From UBA9620 sp965220695 (GTDB taxonomy: Bacteria; Acidobacteriota; Vicinamibacteria; Vicinamibacterales; UBA8438), in assembly GCA_965220695.1 (NCBI GenBank), contig OZ244838.1, positions 4,402,001 through 4,466,000 of the forward strand: a stretch of DNA of 64,000 nucleotides. The letters run 5' to 3'. The position numbers were made by a program, and so were the translations under genes. This document shows, piece by piece, positions 57,371 through 64,000 of the stretch (its first letter is position 1; each line of letters opens with the position of its first letter). The notes under the pieces were generated by a model. It did no database searches. It worked only from the letters and a program-made list of their open reading frames with translations, and was not told where the DNA came from.

Positions 57371-57931
57371 ATGCCGAGAATTCGCCTGATCGCCCTCGTG
57401 TTCTGGCTGGCGCTCGCGGTCGTGCTGTCGGTGCTCTATGCGCTGCGGCCCGAGCTGCTCGAGCCTGAACGGATCGTCGCGACGCTGCGCGGGTCGGGAC
57501 AGTCGGTGCTGCTGGGCTATGTGCTGCTGAGCATGGTCCGCGCCTTCACGCTGGTGCCGAGCACGGTGTTCATCATCGTCGGGACCCTGCTGTTTCCCGA
57601 CCGGCCCTGGTTCGTGATGATCAGTTCGCTGAGCGGCGTGGTGCTCTCGACCGTCCTCATCTACTGCTTCTTCGACTTCCTCGGCCTCGGCGATCTCTTC
57701 GAGCGGAAACATGCGAAACATGTGCGCTGGCTCGAGCAGCAGATGAACCAGAAAGGGTTCTGGCTCGTGGTGGGCTGGTCGGCGTTTCCGTTCGTGCCGA
57801 CCGACGTCATCTGCTACGTGGCCGGCACGTTGCGGATGCATCTCGGACGGTTCGCGTTCGGGATTGCGTTGGGGAAGGTGCCGCTCATCGCGTTCTACGT
57901 CTGGGCGACCGGCGCCCTGATCGGCGCGTAG
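57371..57931 (+). CDS. Small VTT-domain membrane protein
   Basis: 186 residues, four to five membrane segments. Contains LGYVLLSMVRAFTLVPSTVF, IIVGTLLFPDRPWFVMISSL, GWSAFPFVPTDVICYVAGTL and LGRFAFGIALGKVPLIAFYV. This is a second VTT/TVP38-like protein near the one at 55202, but of a different size. It lacks the arginine-rich FxxRLxP of the first copy, having AFPFVPTD instead. Confidence 0.82.
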   Translation: MPRIRLIALVFWLALAVVLSVLYALRPELLEPERIVATLRGSGQSVLLGYVLLSMVRAFTLVPSTVFIIVGTLLFPDRPWFVMISSLSGVVLSTVLIYCFFDFLGLGDLFERKHAKHVRWLEQQMNQKGFWLVVGWSAFPFVPTDVICYVAGTLRMHLGRFAFGIALGKVPLIAFYVWATGALIGA

Positions 57932-58006
57932 CAGCCCGGCGCTGTCGTTAAGTTCCTGAAATGCGATAGATTTGAGCCGCGCAAGTGCAGGTGTCCGGGA
58001 GGACCA

Positions 58007-60361
58007 ATGAACTATCAGGCTTGCCCTCGGGTGATGGCGCTCTCGTTGTCGTGTCTTCTCGCCGCCGGTTCGGTCTCGGCGCAGAGACGCGACTTCATTC
58101 CCCCGCTGCCGCCGCCGGAGGGGCCGGTGGTGCTGTACACCGCCGAGGTCCAGCGGATCCGGGTGGTGCCGGTCACCGGCGGCCTGTCCCATCCCTGGGG
58201 CATGGCCTTCCGCCAGAACGGCGACATCCTGATTACCGAACGGGACCGGGGCGCGCTGCGGGTGGTGCGGAATGGACAGCTTCTCGAGCGGAACATCCCC
58301 GGCGTGCCCGCGGTCTTTTCCGAATCCGACCGCGCCGGGTTGATGGATGTGGCGGTCCACCCGGACGACGACCGTATCGTCTATCTCTCCTACTCGAAGG
58401 CGATTGAGAACAATGGCGAACCTGGCGTGACGGTCGCGCTGGCTCGCGGGCGTCTCGATGCAGGCAACCTGACCGAGGTGCGCGACATCTTCGTGGCGCA
58501 GGGGCTCGACCGCGGCATTGCCGCCTCGCGACTCATCTGGGGTCCCGACGACAGTCTGTACATGACGGTGGGCGGATCCTACGTCTTCGCCGACACCGGC
58601 AGCTATGCCCAGGATCCGGGCACCCACTTCGGCAAGCTGATGCGGCTGAACGACGACGGCGCCGCCGCGTCCGGCAATCCGTTCCTGGGCGACGCCGACT
58701 ATCTGCCGGAGATCTACTCGATGGGCCACCGGAACCAGCTCGGGCTGGCGTGGCATCCCGAGACGGGCGAGCTCTGGGCCACCGAGAACGGGCCGCAGGG
58801 CGGCGACGAGGCGAACATCATCAAGCCGGGCGCCAACTACGGCTGGCCGCTGGCCTCCTACAGCCGCGAGTATTCGGGCGTCCGGGTGACCGAGACCCCG
58901 TGGCGGCCGGAGTTCGAAGACGCCGAGGTGCTGTGGTGGCCGTCCATCGGTCCCTCCGGGCTGACCTTCTACACCGGTCCGCACTTCCCCGCCTGGCAGG
59001 GGAACCTGTTCGTCGGCTCGATGATGGAAGGCCGCATGCCGCGCACCGGGCACATCGAGCGCATCGTGTTCAACCGCCGGGGCGAGGAGATTCGCCGCGA
59101 ATCGCTGCTGACCGAGCTCAAGCAGCGTATCCGCGACGTGCGGCAGGGCCCCGACGGGTATCTGTATGTCCTGACCGATGAGGACGACGGCGTGCTGGTG
59201 CGTCTGGAACCGGCGACCGCGATCGTGGATCCCCCGGGCAGTGCGATCTTCGTCGAGCGGCTGACCGAGCCCCGGGTGCCGCCGGTGCCCGAGTCGGCGT
59301 GGACCGCCGAGCAGCGGGCGCTGGTGGACAAGTACGCACCCGACGGCAACGCGGGCAACGCTCTGCGCACGCTGATCCGGGTGCCGGCGCTGGCCGACCG
59401 GTTCATGCCGTTGCTGACCTACGTGAGCAACGACTCCACGCTGTCGCCGCGACATCGCGCCATTCTGATTCTGCGCACCGCCTGGCTCGCGCAGAACGGC
59501 TATCTCTGGTCGGCGCACGCCGGGCGCAGCGACCACGGACTGACTTCCGCCGAGATTCGGCAGCTCGCCGAAGGGGCCGGCGCGGGCTGGACCGCCTTCG
59601 AGCAGGTGCTGATCGCCCTGGCGGACGAGATGTTCCGGAACGCCGCGGTCAGCGACCGGACGTGGGCGGACCTGTCGCGCATGTACGATCCGACCAATCT
59701 GGCCGACGCCGTCGTGACGGTCAGCGAGACGACGGCGTCCTCCATTCTGTTCAACTCGCTCGGCATCCAGCCGGACGCCGGCGCCGCCGAGCTCATACCG
59801 AGTGCCGATGTCGCCTATCGCATCGTCGTGCCGCGGCGGGAGCCGGCGCTGACCACGCCGCGTATCGACCCGATCGAGGGTGACGGGATCCGGGTGGGCC
59901 GGACGCTGCGGCAGCATCCGCGAATGGCGGATCAGTGGTACGCCAATCCCAGCTACGTGCAGAACCCGGAACGGTCACGGATGACGCCGCACGACCGCGA
60001 GCTGCTCATCCTGCGCACCGGCTGGAACGCCCATTCGGTCTACGAGTGGGCGAAGCATGTGGGCAGCGTGGGGCGCGCCCGCGACCACGGGCTCGAGCCG
60101 CTCTGGATCGCTCAGGGCAAGGACGCCCGCGGCTGGAACCCGACCGAGCGGCTGCTCATCGATGCCGCCGACGAGATGTACCGTGACACGATCATCTCCG
60201 ACGAGACGTGGGCGGCGCTGTCGGCAACCTACGACACGCATCAGATGATGAGCATCGCCGCCATCGTGGCGCGCTACCGCAAGGTGTCGATGACCCTGAA
60301 TGCGCTCGGGGTGCAGCCGCTGCCTGACGACGAACGATTGCCGGTGCTGGAAGGGTACTGA
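58007..60361 (+). CDS. PQQ-type sugar dehydrogenase fused to two CMD-like domains
   Basis: 784 residues. GGAGG lies 4-5 bases upstream of the ATG. A signal peptide (VMALSLSCLLAAGSVSAQ) is followed by a YliI/Asd-like beta-propeller (about residues 45-400): VTGGLSHPWGMAFRQNGDIL, RAGLMDVAVHPDDDRIVYLS, PEIYSMGHRNQLGLAWHPE, LWATENGPQGGDEANIIKPG. Two carboxymuconolactone-decarboxylase/AhpD-like domains follow, near residues 455-540 (LSPRHRAILILRTAWLAQNG) and 650-760 (MTPHDRELLILRTGWNAHSV). The CxxC of AhpD is absent, so peroxidase activity is unlikely. Predicted periplasmic. The fusion is unusual. Confidence 0.87.
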   Translation: MNYQACPRVMALSLSCLLAAGSVSAQRRDFIPPLPPPEGPVVLYTAEVQRIRVVPVTGGLSHPWGMAFRQNGDILITERDRGALRVVRNGQLLERNIPGVPAVFSESDRAGLMDVAVHPDDDRIVYLSYSKAIENNGEPGVTVALARGRLDAGNLTEVRDIFVAQGLDRGIAASRLIWGPDDSLYMTVGGSYVFADTGSYAQDPGTHFGKLMRLNDDGAAASGNPFLGDADYLPEIYSMGHRNQLGLAWHPETGELWATENGPQGGDEANIIKPGANYGWPLASYSREYSGVRVTETPWRPEFEDAEVLWWPSIGPSGLTFYTGPHFPAWQGNLFVGSMMEGRMPRTGHIERIVFNRRGEEIRRESLLTELKQRIRDVRQGPDGYLYVLTDEDDGVLVRLEPATAIVDPPGSAIFVERLTEPRVPPVPESAWTAEQRALVDKYAPDGNAGNALRTLIRVPALADRFMPLLTYVSNDSTLSPRHRAILILRTAWLAQNGYLWSAHAGRSDHGLTSAEIRQLAEGAGAGWTAFEQVLIALADEMFRNAAVSDRTWADLSRMYDPTNLADAVVTVSETTASSILFNSLGIQPDAGAAELIPSADVAYRIVVPRREPALTTPRIDPIEGDGIRVGRTLRQHPRMADQWYANPSYVQNPERSRMTPHDRELLILRTGWNAHSVYEWAKHVGSVGRARDHGLEPLWIAQGKDARGWNPTERLLIDAADEMYRDTIISDETWAALSATYDTHQMMSIAAIVARYRKVSMTLNALGVQPLPDDERLPVLEGY

Positions 60362-60455
60362 GTCCCCAGAGCTCCCCGGTTTCCGTCGAGCGACCGGGAG
60401 CATGCCTGCCGCCTCCCTCCGCGGCCGGGTCACCGAGTCGTGACAGGATTGCCGC

Positions 60456-62366
60456 GTGAGCACGGTCGACGTCCTCATTGTCGCCGCCTTCGTCGCCTAC
60501 GCCGTCAGCGTCGGGCTTTCACACCGGCGGCAGGCGTCGAAGAACCTCGAAGAGTACTTTCTGGCAGGCCGCACGCTGCCCGGTTGGAAGGCCGGGCTGA
60601 GCATGGCGGCCACCCAGTTTGCCGCCGACACGCCGCTGCTGGTCACCGGCATCGTCGCCGTCTCCGGCATCTTCGGGCTCTGGCAACTGTGGATCTTCGC
60701 CGTCACGTTCCTGCTGATGGGGTTCGTGCTGGCCGGCGCCTGGCGGCGCGCCGGTGTGGTGACCGACGCCGAACTGACCGAGGTCCGCTACGGCGGCACG
60801 CCGGCGGCGGTGCTGCGGGGCGTGAAGGCGTTCTATCTGGGCACCATCATCAACTGCGTGTCGCTGGCGTGGGTGCTGTTCGCCGCCGCGAAGATCGCCG
60901 AGCCGTTCCTGCTCTGGAACGAGTGGCTGCCCGCGGGACTGATGCAGCCCGTGGTGGCCCTGGTCGAATCGGTGGGCACGCCGCTCACCATCGGCGGGGT
61001 CGACGACCCGGACGTGTGGATCCTGACGGCCAACAACCTCGTTTCCCTCGTCCTGATCCTGACGGTCACCGCGTTCTACTCGTCCACGGGCGGTCTGCGC
61101 AGCGTGGCCGCCACCGACGTCGTGCAGATCGGCGTCATGTTCGCCGGCACCCTGGCCTTCACCAGCATCGTGGTGTCGCAGACGGGCGGTCTCGGCGCCA
61201 TGACCGATCGCGTGTACGACACGTTCGCCGGAGGTGGTCCGGGAGGGATTACTCCCGGCGAGATCCTGGCCTTCACGCCGGACCAGGGGAAGGACGTCAC
61301 ACTGACGGTGCTGTCGCTGCTGGCGCTGTTGTGGCTGATCAACTCGGTGTCCGACGGCACCGGCTACCTGGCGCAGCGGTCGATGGCCTGTCGCAGCGAC
61401 CGCGACGCGAAGACCGCGGCGGTCGTGTTCACGTTCACCCAGGTCCTGGTGCGGAGCCTGCTCTGGCTGCCGCTCGGCATCGGGCTGCTCGTGCTCTTTC
61501 CCCCGGACCCGGGGCTGGCGCCGGAGTTTCTGCAGGCGGACCGGGAAGCCACCTACGTTCGCGGAATGGCCGAGCTGCTCCCGCCGGGCCTGATGGGGCT
61601 GATGCTGACCGGTATGCTGGCGGCGCTCGCCTCGACCGTCGACACTCATCTGAACTGGGGCGCCTCCTACTGGACCAACGACCTCTACAAGCGGTTCATC
61701 TGTCAGGCCTGGTTGAAACGGGAGCCGAGCGGCCGTTCGCTGGTCTGGGTTGCGCGCGGGGCCAACGTCGCCATCCTCATGGTGGCGCTGGTGATCATGA
61801 CGCAGCTCACCTCCATCAATCAGGCCTGGCAGATCAACCTGCTGTTCGGCGCCGGGCTCGGCGTCGTGCAGGTCCTGCGCTGGCTCTGGTGGCGAATGAA
61901 CGCCTGGGCGGAGATCGCGGCGATGATCGTGTCGGCCGTGGCGGCGCCGATCCTGCTCTCCACCTTCGGGGACGACCAGCAGGCGTTGCGGCTGCTGCTG
62001 ATGGCCGCCGTCTCGACCGCGGCGGCGCTGGCGGCGGTCTGGATCAAGGCGCCCGAAGACCGATCCAGACTGGTCGAGTTCTACCGGCGGGTACGGCCGG
62101 TCGGCTTCTGGGGTCCGATTGCCGCCGAGGTGCAGGGACGGGTCGGCGCCGACCGCGGTCCGCGGCGGTTGTGGCGCGCTGCCGGTGCGATGGTCCTCTG
62201 CTCGGCCACCGTCTTCTGCCTGCTGGTCGGGATCGGTACCTGGCTGGTCGGCAGTCCCGCGCCGGTCTGGCTGCCGTGGCGCCCCCTCTGGATCGGCGCG
62301 CTCCTCGTGACCGGGCTGGCGCTCTGCCCGCTGTGGTTCCGCCTGGGATACCGCGAGCCGGCGTGA
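60456..62366 (+). CDS. Sodium:solute symporter (SSS family)
   Basis: 636 residues with about 13-14 membrane segments, GTG start. SSS features: NLEEYFLAGRTLPGWKAGLS, MAATQFAADTPLLVTGIVAV, TAFYSSTGGLRSVAATDVVQ, SVSDGTGYLAQRSMACRSDR and the sodium-site region GMLAALASTVDTHLNWGASY. The substrate cannot be read from the sequence. A charged loop and two extra C-terminal segments follow. It stands alone, 94 bases after the dehydrogenase gene. Confidence 0.9.
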   Translation: MSTVDVLIVAAFVAYAVSVGLSHRRQASKNLEEYFLAGRTLPGWKAGLSMAATQFAADTPLLVTGIVAVSGIFGLWQLWIFAVTFLLMGFVLAGAWRRAGVVTDAELTEVRYGGTPAAVLRGVKAFYLGTIINCVSLAWVLFAAAKIAEPFLLWNEWLPAGLMQPVVALVESVGTPLTIGGVDDPDVWILTANNLVSLVLILTVTAFYSSTGGLRSVAATDVVQIGVMFAGTLAFTSIVVSQTGGLGAMTDRVYDTFAGGGPGGITPGEILAFTPDQGKDVTLTVLSLLALLWLINSVSDGTGYLAQRSMACRSDRDAKTAAVVFTFTQVLVRSLLWLPLGIGLLVLFPPDPGLAPEFLQADREATYVRGMAELLPPGLMGLMLTGMLAALASTVDTHLNWGASYWTNDLYKRFICQAWLKREPSGRSLVWVARGANVAILMVALVIMTQLTSINQAWQINLLFGAGLGVVQVLRWLWWRMNAWAEIAAMIVSAVAAPILLSTFGDDQQALRLLLMAAVSTAAALAAVWIKAPEDRSRLVEFYRRVRPVGFWGPIAAEVQGRVGADRGPRRLWRAAGAMVLCSATVFCLLVGIGTWLVGSPAPVWLPWRPLWIGALLVTGLALCPLWFRLGYREPA

Positions 62367-62515
62367 GCCGGTTCCGCCTCGGTGTCACGCTGATTCGCAG
62401 AGTTCGCCTTGGAAACGCCGTTCGGATCGGAGAAACCGCGGCTCCGGCCAAGACAGGTGCGTCATGCTCGCCCGGGAAGTCCGGCGGACGCTGCCCGGTT
62501 GCGGACCCGGTACAG

Positions 62516-62549
62516 AAAAAGGGCCCCGGCCCTGTGGGGACCGGGGCCC
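62516..62549 (-). terminator. Strong intrinsic terminator on the minus strand
   Basis: On the minus strand GGGCCCCGG (62541-62549) pairs perfectly with CCGGGGCCC (62521-62529) around an 11-base loop, followed by TTTTT (62516-62520). There is no T-run in the plus direction, so it serves a minus-strand transcript. Confidence 0.85.
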
Positions 62550-62626
62550 AGGTATGGTCTGCGTCGGTGACGTTGGGTTACCCCCGTTCGGGGATGCCCC
62601 TGGCGCCACCAGAGCGCTGGAGGTCC

Positions 62627-62671
62627 CTACGAGGACGCCACCTCCGCAGAGCCACTGGTAAAGTCGTCCAC
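62627..62671 (-). CDS. Possible 14-residue mini-gene with near-perfect Shine-Dalgarno
   Basis: GTG start at 62671 preceded by AAGGAGGTGATCC (62673-62685), an almost full complement of the 16S rRNA 3' end with GGAGG seven bases from the start. The short frame reads MDDFTSGSAEVASS then TAG. About 80 bases later a strong terminator ends the unit. A minus-strand TTGACA at 62814-62819 could be a -35. No gene follows on this strand, so it is not a leader for a downstream gene. I do not recognise the peptide. The rest of the 62367-62875 gap shows no other gene. Confidence 0.4.
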   Translation of the reverse strand: MDDFTSGSAEVASS

Positions 62672-62838
62672 AGGATCACCTCCTTCGTTGGGCGTACAGT
62701 GAGCGGCGGGTCCCAACCCACCCGGCCACGGGGCCGCCCTTGACCCATGCGCAGGCCGCCGCGTCTCAGCGCGGAACCAATGTCACACCAATCCTTGGCC
62801 ATGCCGCGCCGGATGTCAATCCGGCCGACGCCGTATTT

Positions 62839-62869
62839 TTGTACGGGCATCGGCGCGGGCGCATACAAT
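62839..62869 (+). promoter_or_regulatory. Candidate promoter giving a leaderless transcript
   Basis: TTGTAC (62839-62844) and TACAAT (62864-62869), 19 bases apart. The GTG of the next gene begins at 62876, where transcription itself would start, so the mRNA would have no leader. Confidence 0.4.
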
Positions 62870-62875
62870 GGGGGC

Positions 62876-63181
62876 GTGTATCGTGATGAACGCGGCGTTG
62901 AGTACGACCCGGTCCCGCTTCCGACTCACGAAGTGACCGATGCCGTCGCAGTCGACGCGCGGCGCGTGAACCGCGCCGCCCTCCGCAAGACCGTGCCCAT
63001 CTATACCGGCGCCGACGGCGCCGAGCTCGCCCGCCAGCCCCGTGGTCACCGCCGTCACTGGAACGACCGGCAGTGGGTCGCCTTCGAGGAGCATCGCCGC
63101 CTTGAACAGGAACTGGCCGCCGGCGATGAGCCGGTAGCGACGGTCGTGATTGTCCGGCCGCACGATCCGGTCGCCGGCTGA
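62876..63181 (+). CDS. Conserved-looking hypothetical protein
   Basis: 101 residues from a GTG at 62876 (VYRDERGVEYDPVPLPTHEV). No membrane segment or known motif. The C-terminal half is rich in Arg, His and Glu (QPRGHRRHWNDRQWVAFEEH, RRLEQELAAGDEPVATVVIV). The frame is open upstream to 62747, but the composition changes at the promoter, so I prefer the later start. Not recognised. Confidence 0.55.
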   Translation: MYRDERGVEYDPVPLPTHEVTDAVAVDARRVNRAALRKTVPIYTGADGAELARQPRGHRRHWNDRQWVAFEEHRRLEQELAAGDEPVATVVIVRPHDPVAG

Positions 63182-63275
63182 CCCGCACCACATTCGCCGT
63201 CCCGATTGCCCCATTCCCCCCGGCGGCAGAAGGCCGCGCGCCGGTTCCGGTGCCGTCCGGGTCCGGGGTTGCCGG

Positions 63276-64000
63276 CTATTGGCGACTGACCGTGACCGTC
63301 ACGGCGTCGATCGTGGCGAGTCCGCCGTCATGGGCCTGGACACGCAGGACGTAGGTGCCCGGGGCGGCGAATGTGGCCTGGGTCATCCAGCGGCCGTCCG
63401 GAGGCGGTTCGGGCGCGCCCCAGCCGGGCGACCAGGGCGAGTTCTCACCGTCCCGTGAATCCTCCCAGACCTTGGTCTGCTCCGGCTCGAAGCGGACCGC
63501 GCCTGCTCCCCGGTACACGAACCAGGAGACCCGCAGTCCGGTGGCGCTCTCGGTCGTGATACGCCCCGGCAGACGGAGGTTGGTCCGAGGCAGCGGGGTG
63601 GCCCGCGGCAGACCGTCGTCGGCCACGATCGCCGCCAGCGTCAGCGGCTGGCCGACCGTGGCGGTTCGTGTGCGCTCTCCCTCCAGAGTCAGCACGGGCG
63701 CGACGTTGTCCGGCAGATCGGGGCGCGTGCCGGCCGCGCCCCCGGCGCCGTAGTTGGCCTGGATGACGGCGTTGTCGATGTAATAGTCCGGCTTCAGGGT
63801 GGCGTACGCCCGTTCGGTCCGCCCGTTGCTGGTCAGCGTCCACACCAGCTCCTTGTCGCCGAAATCGGCGGGGACGCGGATGCTGAAGACGAAGCGGTTG
63901 CGGCGCGGGTAGAAATGGGTCGGCTGTCCCTGGTCCTGACCGCCCGGCTCGATCTGGTTGTCCGCCCCGATCGGCAGGTCGATGATCTCTTCCCAGTTCC
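63276..64000 (-). CDS. Partial hypothetical protein, 5' end beyond window
   Basis: About 241 residues are visible, open to the right edge. Strand-rich sequence: RFVFSIRVPADFGDKELVWT, LTSNGRTERAYATLKPDYYI, PVLTLEGERTRTATVGQPLT, the clustered SATGLRVSWFVYRGAGAV, and a final TYVLRVQAHDGGLATIDAVT typical of a beta-sandwich (Ig/PKD-like) end. The protein is probably large and secreted. The family is not recognised and the N-terminus is unseen. Confidence 0.75.
   Translation of the reverse strand, partial: NWEEIIDLPIGADNQIEPGGQDQGQPTHFYPRRNRFVFSIRVPADFGDKELVWTLTSNGRTERAYATLKPDYYIDNAVIQANYGAGGAAGTRPDLPDNVAPVLTLEGERTRTATVGQPLTLAAIVADDGLPRATPLPRTNLRLPGRITTESATGLRVSWFVYRGAGAVRFEPEQTKVWEDSRDGENSPWSPGWGAPEPPPDGRWMTQATFAAPGTYVLRVQAHDGGLATIDAVTVTVSRQ

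Noticed and set aside
62673..62685. Plus-strand GGATCACCTCCTT identical to the 16S rRNA 3' end
   Set aside because: Flanking bases do not resemble 16S rRNA, so it is the complement of a strong Shine-Dalgarno sequence on the minus strand, not an rRNA fragment.

Overview
This window is a GC-rich bacterial chromosome segment centred on the replication origin. The left half is almost all on the minus strand and the right half is mostly on the plus strand. The strand switch falls between rpmH (minus, ends near 26042) and dnaA (plus, starts 26366). The order rpmH-rnpA-yidD-yidC-jag-mnmE-mnmG-rsmG-parA-parB on one side and dnaA-dnaN-gyrB-gyrA on the other is the classical bacterial oriC neighbourhood. 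A 16-bp parS palindrome lies at 18451. The accessory content (DUF1800, DUF885, a sugar dehydrogenase fused to carboxymuconolactone-decarboxylase-like domains, Wzm/Wzt exporter, Mrp antiporter) and the base composition suggest an Acidobacteriota-like organism, perhaps Vicinamibacteria. That taxonomic guess is inference from gene content only.

Layout. 1-1796: DUF1800 protein running off the left edge. 1898-11354 (minus): a likely co-transcribed block with a PP2C phosphatase, the Wzm/Wzt polysaccharide ABC exporter (Wzt carries a 30-unit Glu-Pro linker), mfd, a SurA-like chaperone, a specialised NusG paralogue and dusB. 11410-16466: F1 ATP synthase genes atpHAGDC without the F0 genes atpB, atpE and atpF. 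16600-26042: parB, parA, rsmG, mnmG, mnmE, jag, yidC, yidD, rnpA, rpmH. 26043-27986: divergent promoters, DnaA boxes, dnaA and an AT-rich dnaA-dnaN gap that is the best oriC candidate. 27987-34297: dnaN, gyrB, gyrA.

34339-42505 (plus): a lipoprotein translationally coupled to an eleven-gene Mrp/Mbh-type cation antiporter operon. In it the MrpA C-terminal part is split into separate MbhD-like and MbhE-like genes, and there are three different NuoL/M/N-like pump subunits. 42518-44481: a group II intron with a reverse transcriptase gene, inserted between this operon and a convergent pcrA/uvrD helicase gene. The 3' end of that helicase gene is rearranged and lacks helicase motif VI. 46593-50540 (minus): glmS, glmU and a TPR protein; then rsmI. 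51635-62366 (plus): DUF885 peptidase-like protein, FmdB-type zinc ribbon, serS, tRNA-Ser(UGA), two VTT-domain membrane proteins, a molybdopterin oxidoreductase remnant, a NIPSNAP-like secreted protein, the dehydrogenase/CMD fusion and a sodium:solute symporter. 62367-64000: a minus-strand mini-gene with a near-perfect Shine-Dalgarno sequence and a strong intrinsic terminator, a small hypothetical gene and a partial secreted protein.

How it works together: the left and middle parts are core replication, segregation, tRNA modification, membrane insertion and energy genes. The Mrp operon and symporter point to sodium/proton coupling at the membrane. The Wzm/Wzt, NusG-like and glmS/glmU genes serve envelope polysaccharide synthesis. 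No CRISPR array, prophage or IS element was seen. The most unusual items are the damaged pcrA tail beside the intron, the split-MrpA three-pump antiporter operon, the orphan mini-gene at 62516-62685, the Wzt hexamer repeat and the dehydrogenase/CMD fusion.
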